Source of the DNA: Microbacterium sp. VKM Ac-2923
GTDB taxonomy: Bacteria > Actinomycetota > Actinomycetes > Actinomycetales > Microbacteriaceae
NCBI RefSeq assembly: GCF_022815605.1
Contig: NZ_JALGRP010000003.1
Coordinates: forward strand, 248,001 to 312,000
Direction: 5' to 3'
Length of the DNA stretch: 64,000 nucleotides
Made by a program: the position numbers and the translations under genes. Position 1 is the first letter of the stretch; the number at the start of each line of letters is the position of its first letter. Below are positions 50,637 to 60,252 of this stretch, one piece after another. The notes under the pieces are model-generated. The model had not been told where the DNA came from and did not search any database. It saw only the letters and a program-made list of their open reading frames with translations.

Positions 50637-51250
50637 CGGTTCCCTCCCGGCGCGGGCAGCGTCGTGAGGGTCGCCGGGGCGTCGTCGAGTGCACGGCGAC
50701 GATGCGGGGGCACTCGACGACACCGAAGCGCCCGAGGCCTCGGAGTGCGCCACACGGCCGCCGCGCCGAACAGGCTCCACGTCTCGGGCGGCCGCCCGGT
50801 CTCGAGCCACAGCCGAAGCCGGTCGAAGCTCCACGCGGTGGCCCATCCGACCAGCGGTCGCACGACGACGTCGAGAACTCCCCATCCGGGCGTGTAGTCG
50901 TATCCGGTGGAGAAGCGGATGCCGTCCGCCGTGGGTTCGTAGCGCCAGTACCCGCGCCCCTCCCGCAGGGGCGACAGCCGGTCGTCGGTCGTGAAGCGCA
51001 GCGCCGATGTGCGCGTGCCGTCAGGGCGAGATGTCTCGCCGATGCTGATGCCGTCGCCGCGGATGGTGCGAAGGGGCGTGCGGCGCTCGTAGACGAATCG
51101 AGCCGCACCCTCGGGGGTGTGCGTGGTCGGGGTGATGCGGGAGAAGCGGACATCCCACCGCACATGCTGTCGCGGGTCTTGAGTCGCAGCCCACACCTCG
51201 TCGAGCGTGGCGCGGATAATGGTTTCGACGTAGATCCCGCGGGCCCCCAT
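50633..51250 (-). CDS. SRPBCC (START-like) family protein
   Basis: 205 residues. Begins MGARGIYVETIIRATLDEVW, the usual start of the helix-grip fold; the fold continues to about residue 150 (GWGVLDVVVRPLVGWATAWSF), with a basic tail. Ligand unknown; lipid- or polyketide-like ligands are typical of the fold. TAGGCT six bases before the ATG suggests a leaderless mRNA for the two-gene unit with DUF4166. Confidence 0.85.
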   Translation of the reverse strand: MGARGIYVETIIRATLDEVWAATQDPRQHVRWDVRFSRITPTTHTPEGAARFVYERRTPLRTIRGDGISIGETSRPDGTRTSALRFTTDDRLSPLREGRGYWRYEPTADGIRFSTGYDYTPGWGVLDVVVRPLVGWATAWSFDRLRLWLETGRPPETWSLFGAAAVWRTPRPRALRCRRVPPHRRRALDDAPATLTTLPAPGGNR

Positions 51251-51348
51251 ACAGCCAGCCTACGGTCACGGGATCATCGGCTCCCACCCGCGGCGGCGGG
51301 TCTCCTCGAGACCGCACCGGTCGGCACCGACACGGGAGGTGGGAGGCC

Positions 51349-52275
51349 TCAGCCCGCGCCGAAGCTGTGCAGGTGCAGCTCGTCGCTCAACGCCTCGCTC
51401 GCGAGCCGGCCGCGAACGCTCGTCCCCTGCGCGTCGAGCGGCGGGCTGACGACGGCCGCGCCGAGGCGCCCGGGAGCAGCGAGGACGATCGCCCCGGACA
51501 CGCTGGATTTCGCCGGGATGCCGACGGCGCGCATCCACCGGCCCGACCCGTCGTAGACCCCGCACGTGGCCATCACCGACACGACGTCGCGCGCCACGCG
51601 CTCGGGGACGACGCGGGCCCCGGTGCGGGGATTGACGCCGCCGCACGCGAGTGTGGCACCCATGACGGCCAGGGTCTCGGCATCCACCAGGGTCGCGCAG
51701 GCCCGCGCGTAGACGGCGACCGCGTCGTCGGCGCTGACGTGCATGGTCCCCTCGGCCCGCATGAGGTGGGCTAGGGCATGGTTGCGGTCGCCGAGCAGGT
51801 GTTCGTTGTGCGCGACATCCTCATCGACGGTCAGGTCGCGTCCGGCGAATGCCGCGAGTCCCTCGGCGATGCGCGCATCGCGCTCGGCGGGATCGACACC
51901 CCGGACCAAGGATGCCGTGAGCAGAGCTCCCGCGTTGACCATGGGGTTGGGTGGTCGACCGGTGCCGCTCTCCAGCTTGATCGCGTCGAACGATTCCCCG
52001 GTCGGCTCGATGCCGACGCGGTCGAGAGCCTCGCCGTCGGTGTCGAGCAGAGCCAGGGCGAACAGGAACGGCTTCACCGCGGACTGCACGCTGAAGGCGA
52101 CATCGGCGTCCGCGCTCGTGACGGCGGTCCCGTCGGTCAGAACGAGTGCGATCGCGCACAGCTCCGGATCGGCGTCGGCGAGTTGGGGGATGCTGTCGTC
52201 CACCTCACCGCTCGTCTCGTCGAGGAGGCGGGTGCGCAGGGCGTCGAGGTCGTACCGGTGCGGATCGTGGGTCAC
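51349..52275 (-). CDS. glsA: Glutaminase A
   Basis: 308 residues from GTG at 52,275. Beta-lactamase-like fold with the catalytic Ser-x-x-Lys in FSVQSAVKPF, PPNPMVNAGAL (active Asn), and IPAKSSVSGAI late in the protein. Hydrolyses glutamine to glutamate and ammonia. Alone on its transcript; its presence complements the two glutamine synthetase genes. An ATG at 52,305 is possible but without ribosome site. Confidence 0.95.
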   Translation of the reverse strand: MTHDPHRYDLDALRTRLLDETSGEVDDSIPQLADADPELCAIALVLTDGTAVTSADADVAFSVQSAVKPFLFALALLDTDGEALDRVGIEPTGESFDAIKLESGTGRPPNPMVNAGALLTASLVRGVDPAERDARIAEGLAAFAGRDLTVDEDVAHNEHLLGDRNHALAHLMRAEGTMHVSADDAVAVYARACATLVDAETLAVMGATLACGGVNPRTGARVVPERVARDVVSVMATCGVYDGSGRWMRAVGIPAKSSVSGAIVLAAPGRLGAAVVSPPLDAQGTSVRGRLASEALSDELHLHSFGAG

Positions 52276-52484
52276 CTGTCCACTCTGACGACCTCGATCG
52301 CACATGGCGACCGGGTTGCGGACCCGGACGTACGCGACAGGGGTGGCAGGGGCGATCATTATGCGTTCCGCTCCCGGCCACCGCCAGCCCCGTGTCCACG
52401 CACTCCCGCCGCGCATAGTGTGCGACCAGACGGTGACCCGCGCCGTCCCATGCCCGCCGCCCGGGCCGCTCCGCGAAGGATCCG

Positions 52485-53543
52485 ATGAGCCACGCCTCCG
52501 AAGTCTCGATGCCGCATACGGGCGGCATCCTGGGCGCGCGCTACATCCTGCGCGAGCGCATCGGCGCGGGTGGGCGGGGGCGCGTCTTCCGCGCTCGCGA
52601 CGAAGTGCTGGCCCGCGACGTCGCGATCAAGATCTTCCGCGCCGATGGGAGCGGCGAATCCGAACCCCTGCGGCGCATGCCCGAGGTGCGGACGTTCGCA
52701 TCGCTCGACCACCCGTCTCTCATCACCCTTTACGACGCGCGACTCCTCGACGAGGATCACGGCTACCTCGTGATGGAGCTCATCGCCGGGCCGTCGCTGC
52801 AACGGCGCATCGAGAGAGGCGAAATCGAAGCGAGCGACCTCGCCGGCATCCTGGGCGACCTCGCCGGTGCCCTCGCGGTCGTGCACGACGCGGGCATCGT
52901 GCATCGCGACGTCACACCGTCGAACGTGCTGCTGCGGCCGCTCCACGGGGCGACCCGGGATGTCGAGGCGGTACTCGCCCACTTCGGCGTCAGCCCTCGT
53001 GTCGATGCGACGGGACCGATCATCCCCCGCACCGGGATCGGTTCCTCCCCGTACCTCGCGCCCGAACAGGTGCGCGGTGAAGCGCCGGGAGCCGCAGCGG
53101 ACATCTACGCCCTCGGGCTGTTGGCCATCGAAGCGCACACACGACGGCCCCCGTGCGGTGCCGCTTCGCTACAGGGAACTGTGCTCGAACGTCGAGCACG
53201 TCGGCCCGAGGTGCCGGGATCGCTGAGTCCCGCGTGGCAGAGGTTGCTCAGCGCGATGATTGCTGCAGACGCCGCGGAGCGACCGTCGGCAGCGACCGTG
53301 GCGGCGCGCGCGGCGGAACTGACCAGGGAGGCGTCCGCGAACGAGGCGGACTCCGAGGATCCGCTCGTGGGGTGGACGACGGCGACGGCCCCGGTCACCG
53401 CCCCGCTCTCGACGCCCGGAGGCGTTTCCGCCGCAGGGCCCGCGCCATCGGTCGACCCGCCGGCGGGCAGCTCGGCACGTCTCCCCCGGCCCGGGCGTCG
53501 TCCGATGCGAACGTGGCTCCGGAGAGGCAGACGGATGCCGTGA
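52485..53543 (+). CDS. Ser/Thr protein kinase-like protein with altered DFG motif
   Basis: 352 residues. Glycine loop IGAGGRGRVFRA, VAIK lysine, catalytic HRDVTPSNVLL and APEQ are present, but the Mg-binding DFG reads HFG (VLAHFGVSP). No PASTA repeats or transmembrane helix; the C-terminal ~90 residues are Ala/Pro/Ser-rich with a basic end. Loss of the DFG aspartate suggests weak or no phosphotransfer, i.e. a pseudokinase, while HRD is kept. A short RBS-like GGAT precedes the ATG. Partners cannot be told. Confidence 0.8.
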   Translation: MSHASEVSMPHTGGILGARYILRERIGAGGRGRVFRARDEVLARDVAIKIFRADGSGESEPLRRMPEVRTFASLDHPSLITLYDARLLDEDHGYLVMELIAGPSLQRRIERGEIEASDLAGILGDLAGALAVVHDAGIVHRDVTPSNVLLRPLHGATRDVEAVLAHFGVSPRVDATGPIIPRTGIGSSPYLAPEQVRGEAPGAAADIYALGLLAIEAHTRRPPCGAASLQGTVLERRARRPEVPGSLSPAWQRLLSAMIAADAAERPSAATVAARAAELTREASANEADSEDPLVGWTTATAPVTAPLSTPGGVSAAGPAPSVDPPAGSSARLPRPGRRPMRTWLRRGRRMP

Positions 53544-53757
53544 CCTCGCGTCGCGCGACTCGTCGACGTCCGCGCCGACGCGGACCGACCTGAGGATGAG
53601 CACCGCCGGTGCCGCCGTGATCCTCTCGGCATCCTGGCAACATCGAGCGTGTCCGAGGCGATCGTCCTCGCCGCTCCCGGGTGTCCGTCTTGCGGTCGTC
53701 CCCCGCGGTGCCGCGGACGAGGTGACCTCGGATCGCGGTTCCGCCGCCGCGACGACG

Positions 53758-53785
53758 AAGGCCCGCCTCTCGCGAGACGGGCCTT
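53758..53785. terminator. Terminator hairpin by tRNA-Asn
   Basis: aaggcccg / cgggcctt around a 12-nt loop; downstream of tRNA-Asn on its strand. 53,544-53,757 shows no other gene. Confidence 0.6.
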
Positions 53786-53792
53786 TCGTTGG

Positions 53793-53865
53793 CTCCCCGG
53801 CTTGGACTCGAACCAAGAACCTATCGGTTAACAGCCGATTGCTCTGCCAATTGAGCTACCGAGGA
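53793..53865 (-). tRNA. tRNA-Asn (anticodon GUU)
   Basis: Acceptor TCCTCGG with CCGGGGA; anticodon stem ATCGG/CCGAT, loop CTGTTAA; T arm GGTTCGAGTCC; discriminator G. Confidence 0.96.
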
Positions 53866-53927
53866 TCATGCCCGCCTTGCGGTGGGCAACCCGACGATAC
53901 TAACAGCACGCGGGGGCGCCGAGAAAA

Positions 53928-54701
53928 TCACGGCGAGGAAAGTCGTCGCTCGGGCGTGCCGTCGGGCGTCCATTGCACGGCCTCGTCGGCGTGACCCAGC
54001 CCGACGGCGTGACCGGCGTGCAGCACGAGCACGTCGGCATCCAGTTCACGCGGCGCGTCGGCGTCGTTCGTCACGATCAGCGACGCCATGCCCCGCTCGT
54101 CGCGGCGGCGGGTGATGGCCGTGCGGGCGGCCGCGCGCACCTCGAGATCGAGGTTGGCGTAGACGTCGTCGGCGACGAACAGCCGGGGCTCCAGCACGAG
54201 CGCTCGGGCCAGGGCGACGCGCTGGCGCATGCCCGCGCTGAGCTCGTAGGGGTACTTCGGGGCGGTACCCAGCGGAAGTTCCATCTCGTCGAGCAGGGTT
54301 GCCACGCGCACCGCGAGGGCCCGGGTGTTCACCCGACGGTCGCGGCTCGTGATCGGCTCGGCGATGACGTCTTGAACGGTCAGCCGCGACGGCAGCGCCG
54401 CGCCCGCCCCCTGGGGCAGGTAGCCGGTGTGGAACACCCATTCGCGACGCGCTCGCCCCGGATGCCGCGCCGAGATGCCGTGCACCCGCGCATCGCCACC
54501 CACCACGTTCAGCCCGTCGTCGGGATCGCCGGCGAGGAGGGAGACGAGCGAGGTCTTGCCCGACCCGGTCGCGCCGCGCACCACCAGCGTGCGCCCCGGC
54601 AGCAGCGTGAAGGTGATCCCGTCGATCACGCGCACCCCGCCGCGGGCGAGCGAGAGGTCGTCGGTGCGGAGGACGACGTCGGTGTCGAGGGTCCGGGGCA
54701 T
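53928..54701 (-). CDS. Stand-alone ABC ATPase
   Basis: 257 residues from ATG at 54,701 (GAGG eight bases upstream). Walker A RGATGSGKTSL, signature ELSAGMRQRVALARAL, Walker B LFVADDVYANLD. Here D-D replaces the usual D-E, so the catalytic glutamate is Asp, which could slow hydrolysis. No membrane partner nearby. Possibly a recycled export or import ATPase with its permease elsewhere. Confidence 0.85.
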   Translation of the reverse strand: MPRTLDTDVVLRTDDLSLARGGVRVIDGITFTLLPGRTLVVRGATGSGKTSLVSLLAGDPDDGLNVVGGDARVHGISARHPGRARREWVFHTGYLPQGAGAALPSRLTVQDVIAEPITSRDRRVNTRALAVRVATLLDEMELPLGTAPKYPYELSAGMRQRVALARALVLEPRLFVADDVYANLDLEVRAAARTAITRRRDERGMASLIVTNDADAPRELDADVLVLHAGHAVGLGHADEAVQWTPDGTPERRLSSP

Positions 54702-54810
54702 TCCTTCATCCTCGCCCACCGTGGAGACGGATGCCAGCGGCGCGCCCGGGTCGCACCTGCGGAGGCCGCACGCGCGTGCCGAGACCGCACGCGGTCGATG
54801 CCGTTGAGGG

Positions 54811-54867
54811 GCGGTCTCGGCAACACCCTGCGGTCTCGGCCACAACCCGCGGTCCCGGCGCACATCG
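54811..54867. repeat. 19-bp tandem repeat
   Basis: Three copies beginning gcggtctcgg or gcggtcccgg at 54,811, 54,830 and 54,849, between dnaG and the ABC gene. Confidence 0.65.
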
Positions 54868-54887
54868 CCGCGCGTGCACTGCTGGTG

Positions 54888-55067
54888 CGGGGACGTCGCG
54901 GGCACGGGCTGCCACCGCGGGGACGCCGCGGGCACGAGCCGCCACCGCGGGGACGCCGCGGGCACGGGCCGTCACCGCGGGGACGCCGGGGTCCCGAGCC
55001 ACCACCGCGGGGACGCCGGGGTCCCGAGCCACCACCGCGGGGACGCCGGGGCCCAGAGCCGCCGCCG
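54888..55067. repeat. 30-bp tandem repeat array (six units)
   Basis: Units start at 54,888, 54,918, 54,948, 54,978, 55,008 and 55,038, each beginning cggggacg and ending caccg or cgccg. Because 30 is a multiple of three, long spurious ORFs run through it on both strands. No real gene is visible in 54,702-55,086. It would be transcribed after dnaG. Confidence 0.85.
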
Positions 55068-55086
55068 CGGCAGCCGAGAGCGCGCG

Positions 55087-56928
55087 CTACGAGACGATCA
55101 GGCGCTGGCGGTCGGCATCCAGCTCGCGAAGGCGCAGGCGCAGGCGTCGTCCCTCTTCGGAATCCGGCAGCACTCGCTGGATCCCCCGCAGCAGCTCGTC
55201 CTTCTCTCGCTGCAACTCGCGCAGGAGCAGCCCGCGGGCGAGATCGTTCGCCGACGCCACCGCGCCCTCTTCGGTGCGGGCGGGGAATTCCGCTGTCAGC
55301 AGCTCTGCCGCGAGAGATCGGAAGGGCTCGCGCACCGCCTCGACGGCGGCCACCGCCCACCCGGGCTGCGACAGATCGGTGGATGCCAGGGACCCGCGCA
55401 CGGCCTCGAGGGCGGGGTGGCCGAACGCCAGTTGCAGAGCGCGGAGGAACACGTCCGGCTCGATCCGGTGCCCGTACTGCAGGAAGGCCATCATCGCGCC
55501 CCGCTCCAGGGCGACGTCGCGGGTGTTCGGCAACGAGGCCATCGTGACCGACACGGCGACGGGAGCGGCATCCGCCCCGCGCTGCGCCTCACGCTGCTCG
55601 GCGCGGTCCGCCCCGCGCGCCGCACGTTCGACGGCGGCCTGCACCTCGGGCATGTCGAGGCCGAGTCGGCGAGCGAGTACGCGCACGTAGCCCGGCCGGA
55701 GGGACGGGTCGCGGATGTCGGCGACGATGGGAGCGGCCGCCCGCAGGGCGCCCGCGCGCCCCTCGACACTGGCGAGGTCGAAGTCTTTGAGGCGCTGGTC
55801 GATGACGAACTCGAACATGGGGTTCTTGTTCTCCATCAGCGCGCGGACGGCGCCGTCTCCGCGCTGCAGGCGGAGGTCGCACGGGTCGAGGCCCTCGGGC
55901 GCCACGGCGACGTACGTCTGCGCGGCGAAACGCTTCTCGTCGGCGAACGCGCGCAGCGCCGCCTTCTGTCCCGCCGCGTCGGGGTCGAAGGTGAAGACCA
56001 CCTCGCCCGAGGAGCTGTCGTCGCCCATCACGCGTCGGAGCACCGTGATGTGGTCGCTGCCGAACGCCGTTCCGCACGAGGCGATCGCAGTGGTGACGCC
56101 GGCCAGGTGGCAGGCCATGACGTCGGTATAGCCCTCGACGACGACGACACGGTGGGAGCGCGAGATGTCGCGCTTGGCGAGGTCGAGGCCGTACAGCACC
56201 TGCGCCTTCTTGTAGATCGGCGTCTCGGGCGTGTTCAGGTATTTCGGGCCCTGGTCGTCGTCGAACAGCTTGCGCGCGCCGAACCCGATCACCTGGCCGG
56301 TGACGTCGCGAATGGGCCACACGAGCCGCCCGCGGAAGCGGTCGTACGTCCCCCCGCGCTGGTTCTGCGAGACGAGTCCTGCCGTCACCAATTCGTCGCG
56401 CGAGAACTTCAGCGACGACAGGTGGTCGTGGAGGTGCGCCCAGCCCTTCGGGGCATAGCCGACGCCGAAGTGGGCCGCCGCCCCCGCGTCGAACCCGCGG
56501 TCGCCGAGGAACCGGCGCCCGGTCTCGGCCTCTGGCGTCATCAGCTGGCTGCGGAAGTATTCCGCCGCGGCGGCGTTGGCCGCGTACAGCCGCGAGCGTC
56601 CGGTGATCTCGGGCGCCGCTCCCCCGTCTTCGTAGTGCAGGGTGTACCCGACGCGGGCCGCCATGCGCTCGACCGCCTCGGTGAACGACACGTGGTCCAT
56701 CGCGCGCAGGAACGAGTACACGTCGCCCGACTCGCCGCAGCCGAAGCAGTGGTAGTAGCCGACCTGGGGCCGCACGTTGAAGCTGGGCGACCGCTCGTCG
56801 TGGAAGGGACAGAGGCCCTTCATCGAACCGACGCCCGCGGGCTTGAGTGCGACGCGTTCGCCGATCACGTCGGCGATGTTGACCCGCGCCTTCACCTCAT
56901 CGACGTCGGCCTGGCGGATGCGGGCCAT
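55087..56928 (-). CDS. dnaG: DNA primase
   Basis: 613 residues. N-terminal CHC2 zinc finger (Cys40, His43, Cys61, Cys64), TOPRIM catalytic core with VVVEGYTDVMACH and the acidic pair TFDPDAAG, and a C-terminal helicase-interaction domain. Synthesises RNA primers at the fork. ATG shares one base with the stop of dgt (TGATG), as in M. tuberculosis (Rv2343c-Rv2344c). Confidence 0.97.
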   Translation of the reverse strand: MARIRQADVDEVKARVNIADVIGERVALKPAGVGSMKGLCPFHDERSPSFNVRPQVGYYHCFGCGESGDVYSFLRAMDHVSFTEAVERMAARVGYTLHYEDGGAAPEITGRSRLYAANAAAAEYFRSQLMTPEAETGRRFLGDRGFDAGAAAHFGVGYAPKGWAHLHDHLSSLKFSRDELVTAGLVSQNQRGGTYDRFRGRLVWPIRDVTGQVIGFGARKLFDDDQGPKYLNTPETPIYKKAQVLYGLDLAKRDISRSHRVVVVEGYTDVMACHLAGVTTAIASCGTAFGSDHITVLRRVMGDDSSSGEVVFTFDPDAAGQKAALRAFADEKRFAAQTYVAVAPEGLDPCDLRLQRGDGAVRALMENKNPMFEFVIDQRLKDFDLASVEGRAGALRAAAPIVADIRDPSLRPGYVRVLARRLGLDMPEVQAAVERAARGADRAEQREAQRGADAAPVAVSVTMASLPNTRDVALERGAMMAFLQYGHRIEPDVFLRALQLAFGHPALEAVRGSLASTDLSQPGWAVAAVEAVREPFRSLAAELLTAEFPARTEEGAVASANDLARGLLLRELQREKDELLRGIQRVLPDSEEGRRLRLRLRELDADRQRLIVS

Positions 56929-58259
56929 CAGGCATCCGCCCCCCGGGCGGCGCGGGCTCCCGGCGCCCATACCCCGAGTTCTGCGGCATCCACTTCGCCC
57001 ACGAGCCGGCCGTGCCACGCGATCGCCAGCTGGTCGGTGAGGCTCGCCACCTGATCGACGACGACGCGGCGCCGAGCGGTGTCGTCGGTCGCCGCGGCGA
57101 AGTCGGGCGCGTGCAGGGCGTCGAGCGCGCCGGGGTTCTCCCACATCGCGGAAGCCAGGCGCTTGAGCACGTTGCGCTGCTCGCGGTACAGAACCTTGCG
57201 GCCGTCGATCGAGACGACGGTCGCGCCGATGATGCCCTTGAGCACCGCCATCTCGACCTCGACCTCGGCCGGGACGATCACGTGGGCGCGATACCGGGTG
57301 AGCGCGTCGGCCGGGTGCGCTTCGCGCGTGGCGGCGGTGGCGGCTCTCGCGAAGCGGCCGATGAGATCGGACGTGAGGTTCTTCAGCCGCGCGAGCGCGG
57401 GGCGGGTGCCGTCGAAAGACGGGATCCACTCCGGCATGGCCATGAGGCGCTCGAGACCCGCGTCGAGGTCGTCGCGCACGAAGTCGTACCCCACCCAGCG
57501 CTGGATCGCGTCGAGCAGACCCTCGCGCCCGACGCGGGATGCCAGTCGGGCAGGGTCGACGTAGCGATTGACGACCGCGTCCTCGAAATCGTGCACCGAG
57601 TACGCGATGTCGTCGGCGAGGTCCATGACCTCTGCCTCGATGCACCGCTGGCGGGCGGGCGCGCCGCCCCGCATCCAGTGGAACACCTGCTCGTCGTCGG
57701 GGTAGACGCCGAACTTCAGACGTCCGCCGGGGTCGGGCACGGGCTCGTCGGCCGTCCAGGGGTATTTGCACGTCGCGTCGAGGCTCGACCGGGTGAGGTT
57801 GAGACCGAACGGCTCGCCGTCGGCGCCGAACACCTTCGGCTCGAGGCGGGTGAGGATGCGCAGGGTCTGCGCGTTGCCCTCGAAGCCGCCGATGTCCTCG
57901 GCCCATTCGTTCAGCGCCCGCTCGCCGTTGTGCCCGAACGGCGGGTGGCCGAGGTCGTGGCTGAGGCAGGCGGTGTCGACGACGTCGGGAGAGAGCTGGA
58001 GGGCCGTCGCCAACTCGCGGCCGACCTGCGCCACCTCGAGGGAGTGCGTCAGCCGGTTGCGGGCGAAGTCGGCGGGGCTCGCGGGGCTCAACACCTGCGT
58101 CTTGGCGGCGAGGCGGCGGAGGGCGGCGGAGTGCAGCACGCGCGCGCGATCCCGCGCGAAGTCGTCGCGCCGCGAGCGATGCCTCTCGACATGGAAGCGG
58201 GCGGCGTCGGCGTCGTCGTACCCGAGCGGACGGGCAGCGGTCGCGGCGACCTCAGCCAC
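56928..58259 (-). CDS. dgt: Deoxyguanosinetriphosphate triphosphohydrolase-like protein
   Basis: 443 residues from GTG at 58,259 (ATG at 58,280 is an alternative). HD-domain metal site: RLTHSLEVAQVG, CLSHDLGHPPFGHNGE, and IAYSVHDFEDA. Hydrolyses dNTPs to nucleoside and triphosphate, or acts as a related dNTPase. Middle gene of dusB-dgt-dnaG; its start overlaps the dusB stop. Confidence 0.95.
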   Translation of the reverse strand: MAEVAATAARPLGYDDADAARFHVERHRSRRDDFARDRARVLHSAALRRLAAKTQVLSPASPADFARNRLTHSLEVAQVGRELATALQLSPDVVDTACLSHDLGHPPFGHNGERALNEWAEDIGGFEGNAQTLRILTRLEPKVFGADGEPFGLNLTRSSLDATCKYPWTADEPVPDPGGRLKFGVYPDDEQVFHWMRGGAPARQRCIEAEVMDLADDIAYSVHDFEDAVVNRYVDPARLASRVGREGLLDAIQRWVGYDFVRDDLDAGLERLMAMPEWIPSFDGTRPALARLKNLTSDLIGRFARAATAATREAHPADALTRYRAHVIVPAEVEVEMAVLKGIIGATVVSIDGRKVLYREQRNVLKRLASAMWENPGALDALHAPDFAAATDDTARRRVVVDQVASLTDQLAIAWHGRLVGEVDAAELGVWAPGARAARGADA

Positions 58260-59418
58260 CGCTATGGTCCAGTTCGGCATCGGCCAGGGCACGACCAGCG
58301 TCGTCGCCGATCTCGCGGGAGGCCAGCCACCCGTCGGGAAGGGCCGGGCGCTTCGGGGTCCCGGCGCGTCCGCGCTGGCCCTCCGCGGCCGCTCCCGGGT
58401 AGGGCGCGTCGAGTTCCATCGTGGCCAGCAGCTCGTCGATCTCGTCGAGCGTCGACGCGATCGCGAGACTCGCGCGCAACTCGCCGCCGACGGGGTAGCC
58501 CTTGAAGTACCAGGCGACGTGCTTGCGGATGTCACGGCAGCCGCGGCCCTCGTCGTCGAAGAACTCGACCAGCAGCTCGGCGTGTCGGCGGAACGCCCGC
58601 GCGACGAACCCGAGAGTGGCGTCGACCGGCGCGCCGTGGGCGGCGCCGGGACCACCGAGCGCGCGGGCCAGATCGCCGAACAGCCACGGGCGACCGAGGC
58701 AGCCGCGACCGACGACCACACCGTCGCAGCCGGTCTCGTCCATCATGCGCACTGCGTCGTCGGCCGACCAGATGTCGCCGTTGCCGAGCACCGGCACGCT
58801 CGTCACGGTCTCTTTGAGCTTCGTGATCGCCGACCAGTCGGCGTGGCCCGAGTAGAACTCGCTTGCCGTGCGCGCGTGCAGGGCGATGGATGCCACGCCC
58901 GCGCCCTCGGCGATCCGCCCGGCCTCGAGGTAGGTGAGGTGATCGGCGTCGATGCCTTTCCGCATCTTGATCGTCAGCGGCGTACTGCCCGCCGCGCGCA
59001 CCGCGCGCTCGACGATCTCGCGGAACAGCGACGTCTTCCACGGCAGGGCGGCACCGCCGCCGCGGCGTGTGACCTTGGGTACCGGGCAGCCGAAGTTGAG
59101 ATCGATGTGGTCGGCGTGATCTTCGTCGACGATCATCTGCACGGCGGCCTCGACGGTCGCAGGATCCACGCCGTAGAGCTGGATGGAGCGCGGGGTCTCG
59201 GATTCGTGGTGCCGGATGAGACGCATCGTGGTGTCGTTGCGTTCGACGAGCGCGCGCGTCGTGATCATCTCGCTCACGTACAGGCCGGCGCCGTACTCGC
59301 GACAGAGACGGCGGAACGCGGTGTTCGTGATGCCGGCCATGGGCGCGAGGACGACGGGAGCATCGAGCTCGATGTTGCCGATGCGGAGAGTCCGCGTCGG
59401 AGCCGTTGCCGTGGTCAT
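58252..59418 (-). CDS. dusB: tRNA-dihydrouridine synthase
   Basis: 388 residues. FMN-binding TIM barrel starting LAPMAGITNTAFRRLCREYG, the catalytic Cys in NFGCPVPKVTRRGGG, and VVVGRGCLGRPWLF. Reduces specific uridines in tRNA. GGGAGA eight bases upstream of the ATG. First gene of the dusB-dgt-dnaG unit. Confidence 0.96.
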   Translation of the reverse strand: MTTATAPTRTLRIGNIELDAPVVLAPMAGITNTAFRRLCREYGAGLYVSEMITTRALVERNDTTMRLIRHHESETPRSIQLYGVDPATVEAAVQMIVDEDHADHIDLNFGCPVPKVTRRGGGAALPWKTSLFREIVERAVRAAGSTPLTIKMRKGIDADHLTYLEAGRIAEGAGVASIALHARTASEFYSGHADWSAITKLKETVTSVPVLGNGDIWSADDAVRMMDETGCDGVVVGRGCLGRPWLFGDLARALGGPGAAHGAPVDATLGFVARAFRRHAELLVEFFDDEGRGCRDIRKHVAWYFKGYPVGGELRASLAIASTLDEIDELLATMELDAPYPGAAAEGQRGRAGTPKRPALPDGWLASREIGDDAGRALADAELDHSGG

Positions 59419-59499
59419 CGTTTCATTCTCCCAGACGTCGTGCGACAGCGGTGCCCGCCCCGGCCGGAGCCGACGGCGGACACCGCTGTGGAGGACAGG

Positions 59500-60183
59500 T
59501 CAGACGTCGGCGGTCGCGGATGCCTCGCGACGCTCGCCCCACACCTGACGGGCGATCTGCGTGAACGCCTCCACCGGCTGCGCCCCGCTCACGCCGTACT
59601 TCCCGTCGATGACGAAGAACGGAACGCCCGTGATGCCGAACTGCTGCGCCTGCGCCTGATCGGCGCGCACCGCCGAGCGGTAGCGCTGAGATGCGAGAGC
59701 CTCGCGCGCGGCGTCCGCGTCGAGGCCCGCTTCGACCGCGACCTCGACGAGATCGTCGTCACGTCCGACGTGGCGACCCTCGAGGAAGTACGCCGACATC
59801 AGCAGTTCGGCGAGTTCGAGCTGGCGCCCGTGCTCCTTCGCGAAGTGCAGCAGCTCGTGCGCCTTGACGGTGTTGGTGTGCTGGAGGATGTCGAAGCGAT
59901 ACGTCAGACCCGCATCGGCGGCGACGCCGGTGACGCGGTCGAGCATCTCGCGAGCCGATTCGGGCGAGATGCCCTTGTGCTGCGACAGGTAGTCGACCTC
60001 GCCGCCGTGGAAGTCCTCGGGGGTGTCGGGTGAGAGCTCGAACGAGTGGTACTCGATCTCGACGACCGGGGCGTCGTCATCGGCGGCCGTGGCGGCCAGG
60101 CCGTTCTCGAGGTTCCGCTTGCCGATGTAGCACCAGGGGCAGGCGATGTCGCTCCACACGTCGATCTTGATGGCATCCGTCAT
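59500..60183 (-). CDS. DsbA-family (FrnE-like) oxidoreductase
   Basis: 227 residues without a signal peptide. CPWC active site (SDIACPWCYIGKR) and the cis-Pro loop ITGVPFFVID. FrnE-type members are cytosolic and reported in polyketide synthesis or oxidative-stress response. Alone between dusB and uppS. Confidence 0.92.
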   Translation of the reverse strand: MTDAIKIDVWSDIACPWCYIGKRNLENGLAATAADDDAPVVEIEYHSFELSPDTPEDFHGGEVDYLSQHKGISPESAREMLDRVTGVAADAGLTYRFDILQHTNTVKAHELLHFAKEHGRQLELAELLMSAYFLEGRHVGRDDDLVEVAVEAGLDADAAREALASQRYRSAVRADQAQAQQFGITGVPFFVIDGKYGVSGAQPVEAFTQIARQVWGERREASATADV

Positions 60184-60252
60184 ATCGCGTGCAACCTTCC
60201 GGTTCGTCGATCTATTCCGTTCGCGGCATCCATCGCTCTCCGCGACCGACGC

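Noticed and set aside
53596-53994. 132-residue plus-strand frame across tRNA-Asn
   Set aside because: It runs through a tRNA gene and a hairpin on the opposite strand and has no recognisable domain.
54888-55067. CRISPR array
   Set aside because: The units are directly adjacent with no unique spacers, and no cas gene is near.
54731-57054. Plus-strand frames of repetitive Ala/Thr/Gly or His/Arg/Gly peptides
   Set aside because: They arise because the 30-bp repeat keeps all frames open, and they continue antisense into dnaG.
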